64,000 bases of DNA from Nostoc linckia NIES-25 (GTDB lineage Bacteria; Cyanobacteriota; Cyanobacteriia; Cyanobacteriales; Nostocaceae): positions 2,320,471-2,384,470 of the forward strand of contig NZ_AP018222.1 in NCBI RefSeq assembly GCF_002368035.1. The letters run 5' to 3'. Positions 34,494 through 43,897 of this stretch are shown in pieces. Under the pieces are notes generated by a model, which saw nothing but the letters and a program-made list of their open reading frames with translations, was not told the DNA's origin and made no database searches. The position numbers were made by a program, and so were the translations under genes. Each line of letters starts with the position of its first letter. The stretch's first letter is position 1.

Positions 34494-36359
34494 ATGAACA
34501 CAGAATCTGAAAATCGCCTCAAACACTTTGCCGCACTAAAATCTAAATACAAAGCTAGTAATTATCAAGATTCATCACCCTCTAGTCTGCTATATCTGAT
34601 TTTGCGAAAAGTTGACTTAGGAATTGAGCTAACTGAATTAGAATTTGATTGGTTAAAAGAGCATAAACTTTTTGAAAGTCTTCAAATCATTTGTCAACAA
34701 CAACAATCTAAGTTAGAAGAACTTAGAAAACTGGAAAATGAGTTTTCTGACCTCAAGTCTAAGTATAAAGTACCTAAAGCCAGGGGAGCTTTCAAAAATA
34801 TTTCTATTATTCTGTACCCAATTCTCTGGAATATCCACTCAGAAAAAACGCTCACTAATTCAGAGATTGAATGGCTAAAAAATAATCAGCTTGCTGGAAC
34901 AGTTGCTCTTGCTCATAAGATGGAATCTGAGAGGCAATTTTTTGCTTTAAAGATAAAGTATCAAGCTACTAAATACCAAGGTTCATCAATTAATAGTCCA
35001 CTATATAAAATTCTGAATAAACTGGAAAATAAACAAAGAATAAGCGCTCCTGAATTAGAATGGTTGATAAAACGAGAACTATTTGATACAGCAGAAATTT
35101 TTAAACAACAAGAGTCAGAAAAAGAAGCTCACTTTGCTCACTTAAGAGAGAAATATCAAGCAAATAAACACCCTGACTTATCACTATCGAGTCCACTATA
35201 TCCAATACTGCAAAATATTGACACGAAAAATAATTTAAGTCAGTCAGAAATTAATTGGCTAGAACAGCAAGGACTGAGCGAAACAATTACCCTTGCTCAA
35301 CAATTGGAACAAATACGAGAGTTTGCTGCCTTAAAAGTTAAGTATAAAGCAACTGAGTATCAGGATTCATCATCTAAGAGTCATTTGTATAAAATTCTCA
35401 AAAGACTTGAGTCGTCCAATCAGTTAGGTGAAGAAGATGTTAACTTCTTGAAAAAACGTAAGCTGACTGAGGTTATAGAAATTGCAAATGAAAAATACGT
35501 CTCTACCCTTAAAAATAAAATAGATTTAGGAGAACTACTTAACGCTCTAGAAATTGAGTGGCTAAAAAATAATAACCGTGAAGATATCATTATTCTTTCT
35601 CAACAAAAGCATTTCGCAGTTTTGAAATCAAAATATGATGTTTTAAGCTATCAAGATAAATCACCCACTAGTCTTTTATACACAATTTTGCAAAAGCTTG
35701 AGTCAAAACAGCGACTTGAACCAACAGATGTTGCTTGGCTCCAGGAGAATAAAACTGAAGTGCCTCAAGTAACATATAGTTATTATAGGTGGCAAGAGGA
35801 GCCTAAGTATCAAGGAGCTAAATTATTTTCTGGTAAAATTTGGATTGTTTACCACACAATTGAAGCAAATTTTTATGAGCAGGAGTTTCAACGCACCGAC
35901 AACAAATGGAACTTAGCAAATGCTAGCAGCCATTGGCGCAAAGCAGATGAACCAGAAAAGGCATTGCAACTGACGAATAATTTGGAATTCGACAAAATCA
36001 AAGAAAATAAACTCAAGTCAGCTTTATTAACTAGCAGAGGTGGAGCTTTTCGAGATATTGAAAAACTAGATAAAGCAGAAAATTGCGCTCGTCAAGCTAT
36101 TGAGTATCAGCCAAAAAGCCATCATCCCTACACCTTGATGGGAGCTATTTGTTTTGAACGCCATCAATATTCAGATGGGGAGTATTGGTTTGAAGAAGCA
36201 ATAAAACGTGGGGCTAATCCTAGAGATACGGATTCTGAAATCAAGCGAGTCGTCAAAAATACTAAGGATGAAAACAAGCGTCGGGAAGTAATTGAATATT
36301 TACTAAAAAAAGATTTCAACCGCTACTCTTGGGCTAAATCTTATCTTAAAAAATCGTAA
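34494..36359 (+). CDS. Protein with novel ~63-residue repeats and C-terminal TPR
   Basis: 621 residues. Six or seven copies of a helical repeat begin at about residues 11, 84, 149, 214, 277, (338, degenerate) and 374. Pattern: FxxLKxKYxAxxYQ, SxxSxLYxIL, then WL about 20 residues on. After ~430 comes an unassigned segment (YSYYRWQEEPKYQGAKLFSG) and then TPR-like helices (~490-575). No signal or membrane segment. I do not recognise the repeat. It lies 43 bp before the Rpn-like nuclease gene, so the two are probably co-transcribed. Confidence 0.8.
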   Translation: MNTESENRLKHFAALKSKYKASNYQDSSPSSLLYLILRKVDLGIELTELEFDWLKEHKLFESLQIICQQQQSKLEELRKLENEFSDLKSKYKVPKARGAFKNISIILYPILWNIHSEKTLTNSEIEWLKNNQLAGTVALAHKMESERQFFALKIKYQATKYQGSSINSPLYKILNKLENKQRISAPELEWLIKRELFDTAEIFKQQESEKEAHFAHLREKYQANKHPDLSLSSPLYPILQNIDTKNNLSQSEINWLEQQGLSETITLAQQLEQIREFAALKVKYKATEYQDSSSKSHLYKILKRLESSNQLGEEDVNFLKKRKLTEVIEIANEKYVSTLKNKIDLGELLNALEIEWLKNNNREDIIILSQQKHFAVLKSKYDVLSYQDKSPTSLLYTILQKLESKQRLEPTDVAWLQENKTEVPQVTYSYYRWQEEPKYQGAKLFSGKIWIVYHTIEANFYEQEFQRTDNKWNLANASSHWRKADEPEKALQLTNNLEFDKIKENKLKSALLTSRGGAFRDIEKLDKAENCARQAIEYQPKSHHPYTLMGAICFERHQYSDGEYWFEEAIKRGANPRDTDSEIKRVVKNTKDENKRREVIEYLLKKDFNRYSWAKSYLKKS

Positions 36360-36402
36360 GATAATCATAAATAAACTGGGTTCATCGCCAAAATTTCAAC
36401 AA

Positions 36403-37416
36403 ATGACGAGATTCATTCATGACCAATTTGCCAAAGACTACCTCGAACAATTACTCACGCCATACGGTGAAGTTCAAGCATCCAAGCGAGTTGCAGGAGA
36501 AGTTAGACAAATTGACGTTTATTTCATTCCCAACCCACAACCAAGTACTATTCCAAATACACTAGGTTTATTAGGTCAGTTTGCCGCTACTCCATCGTTA
36601 TTTGAGCCTTTTCGTAACGCTGCATCCGCTATAGAAATTTGCGACTGTCTCTTAAAATTATTAGAAGTACGCGGCGATTTACAACGACAAGCAAATCGAA
36701 ATAACACTCGCATTATCGAATCTGATTTACCAAAATTATGGATTTTTACACCCACAGCATCAGCCCAAATATTATCCGGATTTGGTGCTAACCCAAAAGA
36801 TGACTACTTGTCTGGAATACACTTCATGCCAGAATATTTGCGTACTGCTATAGTCGCAATTCATCAGTTACCTTCTATCCAAGAAACTTTATGGTTAAGA
36901 ATCATCGGTAGAGGAAACGTTCAAAAGCAAGCAATTGACGAATTAGAAGCACTTACTCCTGATAACCCTTTCCGCAAAGCGGCGTTAGAATTGTTGTACA
37001 ACTTACAACAAAACTTACAAGTTACTCAAAATCAAAACGAAGAAGACAGAAGACTTCTTGCAGAAGTAGGGAAAAGGGTAAGGGGGAAAGGGAAAAGGAA
37101 TAAAAACCTTTCCCCTTTTCCCGCCTCTTGCAAAAGTAACTTTTGCAAGAGGTTTAGGGAATTGCTTATGCGATTAGCACCACTTTACCAACAAGACCGA
37201 GAACAAGCGATACAAGAAGGGGAACAACGAGGAATTCAGCAAGGAGTTCAGCAAGGAGAACGTTTGGTGGTGGAAAATTTGCTCAAAGTTCGCTTTGGTG
37301 AAATAGATAATCAGCTTCAAGCAATTATTGAACCTTTATTAGCGTTACCACCCGAAGAGTTTACGCGTTTATTATTGCAGTTATCGCGTGAAGAATTAAT
37401 TAATAGGTTTCGCTAG
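36403..37416 (+). CDS. Rpn-like PD-(D/E)XK nuclease family protein with DUF4351 tail
   Basis: 337 residues. The N-terminus MTRFIHDQFAKDYLEQLL with VRQIDVYFIP and EICDCLLKLLEV is the Rpn/DUF4351 pattern of cyanobacteria, often misannotated as flagellar assembly protein H. The C-terminus (VRFGEIDNQLQAIIEPL) is the DUF4351-type tail. Residues ~217-252 (DNA 37051-37158) are foreign: basic, low-complexity, encoded by a dispersed repeat element that inserted in frame between EEDR and ELLMRLAPLY. Possibly a DNA nuclease; the usual acidic catalytic residues are only partly visible. Confidence 0.82.
   Translation: MTRFIHDQFAKDYLEQLLTPYGEVQASKRVAGEVRQIDVYFIPNPQPSTIPNTLGLLGQFAATPSLFEPFRNAASAIEICDCLLKLLEVRGDLQRQANRNNTRIIESDLPKLWIFTPTASAQILSGFGANPKDDYLSGIHFMPEYLRTAIVAIHQLPSIQETLWLRIIGRGNVQKQAIDELEALTPDNPFRKAALELLYNLQQNLQVTQNQNEEDRRLLAEVGKRVRGKGKRNKNLSPFPASCKSNFCKRFRELLMRLAPLYQQDREQAIQEGEQRGIQQGVQQGERLVVENLLKVRFGEIDNQLQAIIEPLLALPPEEFTRLLLQLSREELINRFR
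37051..37158. repeat. Repeat element inserted in frame in the Rpn-like gene
   Basis: CTTCTTGCAGAAGT start, GGGAAAAGGG.../CCCTTTTCCC arms and a CTCTTGCAAAAG/CTTTTGCAAGAG palindrome. Same element type as 10590-10675 and 40670-40775. Length 108 bp, a multiple of three, no stop in frame. Confidence 0.8.
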
Positions 37417-37680
37417 TGTCGAAGAATTTTGATTTTGGGTTTGTTTTAGTCACGAATGGTTAGACACGAATCCAAAAAATCTTATTTGATTAATTGTTGC
37501 AAATTTAATTTAGTTTATCATTATTTGATGGTTGGGGAAAATCTAAACTATTTTCCCCATTTTGTTTTATCCAATTTTACTTCACTATAGAATTTAAAGC
37601 GAACACATCAATACAGTATGATAAAAATTGGTCGTTAAATTTTTCACCAACTCAAGACTTAATTTTATAGGTTTGCATAA

Positions 37681-37935
37681 ATGGACTTTTTAACGGTTCT
37701 AGGATTAGCAGCGGCTACATTAACTACGATCGCCTTTTTACCACAGATGTTTAAAACTTGGCAAACCAAATCAGCAAAAGACGTTTCTTTTGTGATGTTG
37801 GTTACATTTAACAGCGGTGTTTTTTTGTGGTTAATATATGGAATTTATCTCCAAGCTTTACCAATTATTCTCGCTAACAGCGTCACATTGTTCTTCAATT
37901 TGATAATTCTATGGCTTAAAATTAAATATAGGTAA
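37681..37935 (+). CDS. SemiSWEET sugar transporter
   Basis: 84 residues, three TM helices with the PQ-loop (TIAFLPQMFKTWQTKSAKDV) typical of bacterial SemiSWEET, which dimerises to form a sugar uniporter. The conserved Asn is in VTFNSGVFLW or ILANSVTL. Inner-membrane. Stand-alone gene; sugar specificity not predictable. Confidence 0.93.
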   Translation: MDFLTVLGLAAATLTTIAFLPQMFKTWQTKSAKDVSFVMLVTFNSGVFLWLIYGIYLQALPIILANSVTLFFNLIILWLKIKYR

Positions 37936-38045
37936 AGTAAATTCTCTTCCGCCTGCTGGACTAAATCGAACTCAAGAAGTTGGCTTTGCCCGTGTAGGCG
38001 CGATTTTTAAGAAACTAAATTTATTCAAGCAGTTATAAAAAAACC

Positions 38046-39659
38046 GTGACATCATCTGTATTCGACTTAGAACGCCTTTTATTTACACCCACTACTCCAG
38101 ACACTAACGCTATACCTCTAATCTTCGCCTTTCCTAATGAATACAGCGTTGGTATCACTAGCCTTGGCTATCAGGTAGTTTGGGCGACTTTGGCAATGCG
38201 TGATGATGTGCAAGTAAGTCGCCTATTTACTGATACTCAGGAACAACTCCCCAGAAATCCCGAAATTGTCGGATTTTCTATTTCTTGGGAATTGGATTAT
38301 GTAAATATTCTCAATTTGCTGGAATCTTTAGAGATTCCGATTTTAGCAACTTATCGTGATGATTCTCATCCAATAATATTTGGCGGCGGCCCAGTTCTCA
38401 CTGCTAACCCAGAACCATTTGCAAATTTTTTTGATGTCGTTCTATTGGGGGATGGCGAAAATTTACTGGGAAATTTGATTGAAGCTTACAAAGAAGTTAG
38501 AAATGCATCAAGACAAACTCAACTCCAAAGATTGGCACAAGTGCCAGGTATTTATGTTCCCAGTTTATATGAGGTTGAATATCACACGAAAGATGGTGCA
38601 ATAAAGTCTATTCAACCAATTTCTCCAGAAATTCCCGCAGTGGTGCAAAAACAAACTTATCGAGGAAATACTCTATCAGCCTCGACTGTAGTCACCGAAA
38701 AAGCCGCTTGGGAAAATATTTATATGGTCGAAGTGGTGAGAAGTTGCCCAGAAATGTGCCGTTTTTGTTTGGCAAGTTATCTCACATTACCTTTTAGAAC
38801 CGCAAGTTTAGAAGGTTCATTAATTCCAGCGATTGAAAAAGGTTTACAAGTTACAAATCGGCTGGGATTATTGGGGGCTTCTGTAACTCAACATCCAGAA
38901 TTTGAAGAGTTACTCAATTATATTAGTCAGCCAAAGTATGATGATGTTCGTCTGAGTATTGCCTCAGTACGCACCAATACCGTAACAGTCCAGTTAGCAA
39001 AAACTTTGGCACAACGAGACACGCGATCGCTTACCATTGCTGTAGAAAGTGGTTCCGAAAAAATTCGCCAAATCGTCAACAAAAAGCTGCATAACGATGA
39101 AATTATCCAAGCAGCCATCAATGCCAAAGCCGGTGGACTTACAGGTTTGAAACTCTACGGAATGGCGGGAATTCCTGGCGAAGAAGCAGAAGATTTAGAA
39201 CAAACCGTAGCGATGATGCATAGTATCAAAAAAGCTGCACCGGGATTGCGGTTAACATTTGGATGTAGCACTTTTGTACCCAAAGCACATACACCATTTC
39301 AATGGTTGGGAGTCAATCGTCAAGCAGAAAAACGCTTGCAGTTTTTACAAAAACAGCTAAAACCAAAGGGGATAGAGTTTCGCCCAGAAAGCTATAATTG
39401 GTCGATTATACAGGCTTTGTTATCAAGGGGCGATCGCAGGCTCTCCCAACTTCTGCAACTAACTCGTAACTTTGGCGATTCCTTGGGTAGCTACAAACGT
39501 GCTTTCAAAGAACTCAAAGGACAAATCCCCGACTTAGATTTTTACGTCCACGCCGATTGGTCAACAGAGCAAATATTACCCTGGAGCCATTTGCAAGGGC
39601 CTCTGCCACAGTCTACACTACTAAAGCATTTGGCTGATGCTAAAAGTTATTTCAACTAA
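38046..39659 (+). CDS. B12-binding-type radical SAM protein
   Basis: 537 residues from GTG at 38046. The N-terminal ~180 residues resemble a cobalamin-binding-like Rossmann domain (GITSLGYQVVWATLAMRDDV, GFSISWELDYVNIL, IIFGGGPVLTANPEPFA). The radical SAM core has the 4Fe-4S motif CPEMCRFC (near 235-242). Later motifs (SIASVRTNTV, TIAVESGSEKIR, LKLYGMAGIPGE) complete the barrel. Close to the Elp3/MiaB-like 'TIGR03960-type' proteins; substrate unknown. Member of a plus-strand group with the CPXCG and SRPBCC genes. Confidence 0.88.
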   Translation: MTSSVFDLERLLFTPTTPDTNAIPLIFAFPNEYSVGITSLGYQVVWATLAMRDDVQVSRLFTDTQEQLPRNPEIVGFSISWELDYVNILNLLESLEIPILATYRDDSHPIIFGGGPVLTANPEPFANFFDVVLLGDGENLLGNLIEAYKEVRNASRQTQLQRLAQVPGIYVPSLYEVEYHTKDGAIKSIQPISPEIPAVVQKQTYRGNTLSASTVVTEKAAWENIYMVEVVRSCPEMCRFCLASYLTLPFRTASLEGSLIPAIEKGLQVTNRLGLLGASVTQHPEFEELLNYISQPKYDDVRLSIASVRTNTVTVQLAKTLAQRDTRSLTIAVESGSEKIRQIVNKKLHNDEIIQAAINAKAGGLTGLKLYGMAGIPGEEAEDLEQTVAMMHSIKKAAPGLRLTFGCSTFVPKAHTPFQWLGVNRQAEKRLQFLQKQLKPKGIEFRPESYNWSIIQALLSRGDRRLSQLLQLTRNFGDSLGSYKRAFKELKGQIPDLDFYVHADWSTEQILPWSHLQGPLPQSTLLKHLADAKSYFN

Positions 39660-39793
39660 TTTAAAAAGGGAGATGGGCGGATGAGCAGATAAGGGAGATG
39701 AGGGAGCAGAGGGATAATTCCTAACTCCTAACTCCTAACTCCTAACTCGTAACTCCTAACTTCCAATGCCCAAAAATTACACCTTAAAACTGA

Positions 39794-39982
39794 ATGCAAA
39801 CCACAGCTGAGTATTACTGCGCTTATTGCGGCGAACCAAACTTAACTTTTATTGATTTGAGTGCCGGGGGACAACAATCCTATGTAGAAGATTGTCAAGT
39901 TTGCTGTAACCCAAATATTTTGTATGTCCGGGTTGATGAAGACACCTTAGATATCGAGATCGATACAGAATCTGAAAGTTGA
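39794..39982 (+). CDS. CPXCG-motif cysteine-rich protein
   Basis: 62 residues. Two CxxC pairs (YCAYCGEPN and DCQVCCNPN) form a probable zinc ribbon, and the C-terminus is very acidic (DEDTLDIEIDTESES). Family is conserved in cyanobacteria and proteobacteria with no known role. Short gap (19 bp) to the SRPBCC gene suggests one transcript. Confidence 0.92.
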   Translation: MQTTAEYYCAYCGEPNLTFIDLSAGGQQSYVEDCQVCCNPNILYVRVDEDTLDIEIDTESES

Positions 39983-40001
39983 ATTTTAAGTTTTTCTTTC
40001 C

Positions 40002-40454
40002 ATGCAGCACTTTAAACATTCCTCAGTCATCAATGCGCCGCCAGAAGTGGTTTGGAAATTTCACGAGAGGCCAGACATTTTAAAACTGCTAACTCCACCT
40101 TGGCAGCCAGTCCAAGTAGTTCGCCGTGATGGAGGGCTTGATGTGGGTGCTATCACAGAATTTCGCTTGTTTCTCGGCCCGTTACCCTTAACTTGGCTAG
40201 CGCGTCATACCGAACACCAAAAATATCGCTTGTTCACTGACGAACAGATATCTGGCCCTTTTGAGTCTTGGGTACATCGACACGAATTTGAACCAGAAGA
40301 TGTTGGTAAAACTAGGCTGACTGATGCTATTTCCTTTTCAATGCCTGGTGGAGAAACAGTCGAATTTATCAGCGGTTGGTTAGTGCAAGCACAACTAGAA
40401 GCAATGTTTCGCTATCGCCACTACATTACCAAACGAGAATGTGAGTCACAGTAG
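40002..40454 (+). CDS. SRPBCC (START/polyketide-cyclase-like) family protein
   Basis: 150 residues. Helix-grip fold pattern: FKHSSVINAPPEVVWKFHERPDIL at the start, beta strands, and a long C-terminal helix (LVQAQLEAMFRYRHYITKRE). Such proteins bind hydrophobic ligands; function in cyanobacteria unknown. Starts 19 bp after the CPXCG gene. Confidence 0.88.
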   Translation: MQHFKHSSVINAPPEVVWKFHERPDILKLLTPPWQPVQVVRRDGGLDVGAITEFRLFLGPLPLTWLARHTEHQKYRLFTDEQISGPFESWVHRHEFEPEDVGKTRLTDAISFSMPGGETVEFISGWLVQAQLEAMFRYRHYITKRECESQ

Positions 40455-40459
40455 CACAA

Positions 40460-40670
40460 TAGACCTGCCTTGAAAATAGGGACTCTTTACTGGGGACTGG
40501 TGACTGGGAAAACCAAGATATTTTCATTGTTCCTTGTGCCTGCAACTCATGGAGTAAGAGTGCATAAATCGAAAATAAGAACCCCAAAGAGTCAAAGCTA
40601 CGCTTTGTCTCCCCTCCCCTTGCTAAGGGGAGGGGTTGGGGGTGGGGTTTTAGGAACTTTTGCACTCTTG
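40460..40670. repeat. Composite dispersed repeat (blocks X+Y), copy 1
   Basis: Block X (about 40460-40560, AGACCTGCCTTGAAAATAGG to GAGTGCA) followed by block Y (about 40556-40670, GCATAAATCGAAAATAAGAA with a CCCCTCCCC/GGGGAGGGG hairpin). Both blocks recur at 63.0-63.2 kb, with X inverted and placed after Y. Confidence 0.8.
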
Positions 40671-41109
40671 TGGGAAAAGGTTCAAGGGGAAAGAGAAAAT
40701 ACCAAACCTTTCCCCCGCCCCTTATCCCCAGAGGGGGCACCACCTTCTCCTTTTCCCGACTTCTGCAAGAAGTCTAATGTTGTGCCCTTACAAATAATTG
40801 ATGTGTCGCAAATATTATTTGAATAGTATGTTGCGGCTTGGATCGAATTTTATTTGTAGCGTATTTCAAGTAAATGAAGTACATAGGTAGGGGTACAAGA
40901 TGTTGTGCCCCTACAATTATCTGTAGCTCGCTAAGTTGCAATTTGCTGTATCAATTGATTGTTAAAAAATCTGTATTTAATAGATTAATAAAAACTATTA
41001 TTTAATCTTGTTAGACAAATATTTCATGAATTTGCTTAAATCTCATTCTTTAGACTTGTTTATACTTTGAAACTAAAGACAGATAGCGGTTAATCCATCG
41101 GTAAGTACC

Positions 41110-41217
41110 ATGAAGGATGTAATTAGTTACTTAAGGAAAATTAACAATGGCACTTTATCTGTCTATGCATACAATGGCAAAACCCGCAATGTAGGTGAGC
41201 TTGGATTAGCTGCTTAA
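41110..41217 (+). CDS. Possible 35-residue small ORF, doubtful
   Basis: ATG frame reading MKDVISYLRKINNGTLSVYA then YNGKTRNVGELGLAA. Composition is coding-like but there is no strong ribosome site and no recognised family. Listed only because it is the best small frame in this 1.2-kb gap. Confidence 0.25.
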   Translation: MKDVISYLRKINNGTLSVYAYNGKTRNVGELGLAA

Positions 41218-41626
41218 TCTGAACTTTGGAATGGTCGTTTAGTGGAGATCGCTTTTCTGGCTTACCTAATTTGGGATATCAACGGATACAGCATAGTCTA
41301 AGGCGTACCGCATCTAATTTCCCATACTATTGGGTAAATCTCGACTGGTTACAAAATATCAAACCATCAGTATTAGTGATTAAAAATACTACAAAATTAG
41401 CTGCATTACTTGTCTACTTAGCCTTCCAAGCAAAAACAGTTTTTGGTATGGGTTTATCTATGTAATAATATTTAATGTATCTTAATATTTTGCAATCATT
41501 TTAAAGTGTTGGCACTGTCCAGTCCAAAACACTGACCTCTAATAGAATTTTCTGGCTGGTGGTTAGTGCTTTTTGTCATGACTATATTTGAGGAATTTTT
41601 ACCTAAATGCTAGGCGGAGTAAAAGC

Positions 41627-42388
41627 GTGATCCAGTTAGAACAATCACTTAATCATCAAACAAGACTAACCCCATTATTAAAAAACGAATCTACTTTTAG
41701 GGGATTTTTCATTGCTATTTTCATTATTAGCCTATGGGCTATAAGTTTAGTTTCCTTACTCTTAGTTGATATCTCTCAACTAAAATTTTGGATGCTATGT
41801 GCTTTAATACCTTGGCAAACATTTTTATATACTGGTTTATTTATTACATCTCATGATGCTATGCATGGTGTAGTGTTTCCTCAAAACTCTAAGATTAATC
41901 ATTTAGTTGGAAGATTGAGCTTAGCTTTTTATGGGCTTTTACCATATGACAAACTATTGGCAAAACATTGGTCGCATCACCGTCATCCTGCAAGTCACGC
42001 AGACCCCGATTTCCATGATGGAAAACGCAAAACCTTCTTTGCTTGGTATTTCCACTTTATGATCAATTACTGGAGTTGGGGACAAATAATTGCCATAACT
42101 TTAACCTATCAATTTGCCAATCTTGTACTCCATATTCCCCATGAAAATTTAATTTTATTTTGGGTAGTTCCCTCGCTGTTAAGTTCATTGCAATTATTTT
42201 ATTTTGGTACTTTTATACCCCATAGCGAACCAATCAGGGGTTACGTTCAACCACATTGCGCCCAAACTATTGACTGTCCAGCTTGGTTATCATTTCTTAC
42301 CTGTTATCATTTCGGCTATCACAAAGAACACCACGAAAATCCCCATCTTCCTTGGTGGCGATTACCAGAAATGTACAAAAAAGTGTAA
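41627..42388 (+). CDS. crtW: Beta-carotene ketolase CrtW
   Basis: 253 residues from GTG at 41627 with AGGCGGAG 8 bp upstream; this is preferred to the upstream TTG at 41588. Membrane fatty-acid-desaturase-like di-iron enzyme that adds 4-keto groups to carotenoids (echinenone, canthaxanthin). His clusters present: HDAMHG, HWSHHRHP, and HFGYHKEHHENP near the end. TM helices around 20-75 and 140-180. Length matches cyanobacterial CrtW (~258). Followed by a hairpin at 42423-42454. Confidence 0.93.
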   Translation: MIQLEQSLNHQTRLTPLLKNESTFRGFFIAIFIISLWAISLVSLLLVDISQLKFWMLCALIPWQTFLYTGLFITSHDAMHGVVFPQNSKINHLVGRLSLAFYGLLPYDKLLAKHWSHHRHPASHADPDFHDGKRKTFFAWYFHFMINYWSWGQIIAITLTYQFANLVLHIPHENLILFWVVPSLLSSLQLFYFGTFIPHSEPIRGYVQPHCAQTIDCPAWLSFLTCYHFGYHKEHHENPHLPWWRLPEMYKKV

Positions 42389-42422
42389 GACGTTAACTGT
42401 TAATTGTTGACTGTGAACATTA

Positions 42423-42454
42423 AATCTCATCTCCTTTTAGACTGGGATGAGATT
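42423..42454 (+). terminator. Possible terminator after crtW
   Basis: Nine-bp stem AATCTCATC/GATGAGATT with a 14-nt loop, followed by ATTATTAT rather than a T-run; moderate candidate. Confidence 0.5.
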
Positions 42455-42533
42455 ATTATTATCTAGTGGTGCGTTAAGCTAAAACGAAATACACTTTATA
42501 AAAATTGGCTTTTCAGTAGTTAAATTACTCTTA

Positions 42534-43514
42534 ATGGCAATTAATAATTCTCGTGTCGTTACCTATAGTCCTGCTTATACAATTGTTCCTACTTACGAGT
42601 GCTTTAACCGCTGTAGCTACTGTAACTTTCGCACTGAACCAGGTAAAAGCCCTTGGATAAGTATTTCAGATGCAGCAAGTATTTTAAAATCACTTCAAAG
42701 TGAAAAAGTTTGTGAAATTCTCATCCTTAGCGGTGAAGTGCATCCCCATTCGCCAAAGCGTCAGACGTGGTTTCGGCGGATTTATGATTTGTGTGAATTA
42801 GCCCTTTCAATGGGATTTTTACCACATACCAATGCAGGGCCTTTGAGTTTTGCAGAGATGGAAATGCTCAAGCGTGTAAATGTTTCAATGGGGCTGATGC
42901 TGGAACAATTAACCCCGACATTATTAAATAGCGTACATCGACACGCACCGAGTAAATTACCAGAAGTAAGGCTGCAACAATTAGAATGGGCTGGAGAATT
43001 ACAGATTCCTTTTACAACAGGATTACTTTTAGGAATTGGGGAAACTGCTGATGATTGGTGGGAAACATTAGCAGCAATATCTCAATTACATCAGCGTTAC
43101 CATCACATCCAAGAAGTAATTTTACAACCTCATAGTCCAGGACTTCAGCAGAGTTTTAATGCACCGCCTTTCAACCCCCATCAATTACCAGAAGTAATTG
43201 CTAAAGCACGTGAAATTTTACCGACGGATATTGGAATTCAAATTCCGCCAAATTTAGTTAAGGATGAACGATGGTTGCTTGCTTGCGTTGAAGCTGGTGC
43301 GCGAGACTTAGGCGGAATTAGCCCAAAAGATGAAGTGAATCCCGATTATCCTCATGTTCAAGAGCAGGTATTAAGAGAAATTTTACAACCTGCGGGGTGG
43401 GAATTGATTGAGCGTTTACCAGTTTATTCGCAATTTGATGGATGGTTATCCCAGGAGTTGCAAACCTCAGTCAAATCATGGCGAAATACTTTTAAATCTG
43501 GTTGTGAAGTTTGA
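42534..43514 (+). CDS. cofG: FO synthase subunit CofG (radical SAM)
   Basis: 326 residues. 4Fe-4S motif CFNRCSYC with the following NF, as in CofG/CofH. Other matches: ILILSGEVHPHSP, HTNAGPLSF, MLEQLTPTL and GLLLGIGETADDW. With CofH it makes 7,8-didemethyl-8-hydroxy-5-deazariboflavin, the antenna cofactor of cyanobacterial photolyases. cofH is not in the window. ATG at 42534. Confidence 0.9.
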   Translation: MAINNSRVVTYSPAYTIVPTYECFNRCSYCNFRTEPGKSPWISISDAASILKSLQSEKVCEILILSGEVHPHSPKRQTWFRRIYDLCELALSMGFLPHTNAGPLSFAEMEMLKRVNVSMGLMLEQLTPTLLNSVHRHAPSKLPEVRLQQLEWAGELQIPFTTGLLLGIGETADDWWETLAAISQLHQRYHHIQEVILQPHSPGLQQSFNAPPFNPHQLPEVIAKAREILPTDIGIQIPPNLVKDERWLLACVEAGARDLGGISPKDEVNPDYPHVQEQVLREILQPAGWELIERLPVYSQFDGWLSQELQTSVKSWRNTFKSGCEV

Positions 43515-43524
43515 AAAATTTTCG

Positions 43525-43821
43525 TTATGCTGCGATAATTTCTTGGACTAAAACGTAAGGCTGGACGATGAGAGTATTAAATCGCTTCGTAACATCAGTA
43601 TTCCATTGTCCCAGCTGTGTTGTAGTAGGCTTGGTAATCAATTTTTCATTAATCCATTGTTCCACTGATGGAGTATTATCATTTGCGATCGCTACCCCAA
43701 CATCCACTAAGTTTAACTCAAGCGCTACCAAAATTACTGCATCTCGCTGCACATGAGGAATTAACCACTCCCACTCTGCTTGGTCTAAGTTTTCTGTTAA
43801 TTCTGCTCTTAAATCAGACAT
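43525..43821 (-). CDS. DUF2288 family protein
   Basis: 98 residues. Recognised by DLRAELTENLDQAEWEWLIP, DAVILVALELNLVDVG and the helical rest. Small, soluble, function unknown, common in cyanobacteria and gamma-proteobacteria. Convergent with cofG (10-bp gap). Confidence 0.88.
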   Translation of the reverse strand: MSDLRAELTENLDQAEWEWLIPHVQRDAVILVALELNLVDVGVAIANDNTPSVEQWINEKLITKPTTTQLGQWNTDVTKRFNTLIVQPYVLVQEIIAA

Positions 43822-43897
43822 TATTCTTCAATTTCTTTTTTCTATAGCCATTATTATATTATTCACTAGTTCGTACTTTATGACAAATCACTAATGA

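Larger units (their letters stand above)
40455..41626. other. Long intergenic region with composite repeat elements
   Basis: 1.17 kb. Composite element at 40460-40780 (blocks X and Y, see repeat entry, plus a CTTCTGCAAGAAGT mirror element), palindrome GTAGGGGTACAAGA/TGTTGTGCCCCTAC (40888-40915), then A/T-rich DNA. Two weak small frames at 41110-41217 and 41226-41465 are the only candidates for genes; neither is convincing. Confidence 0.6.

Noticed and set aside
41226..41465. 79-residue ORF before crtW
   Set aside because: No ribosome site, no recognisable family; the adjacent frame also has a short hydrophobic stretch. Could be decayed sequence but cannot be supported.
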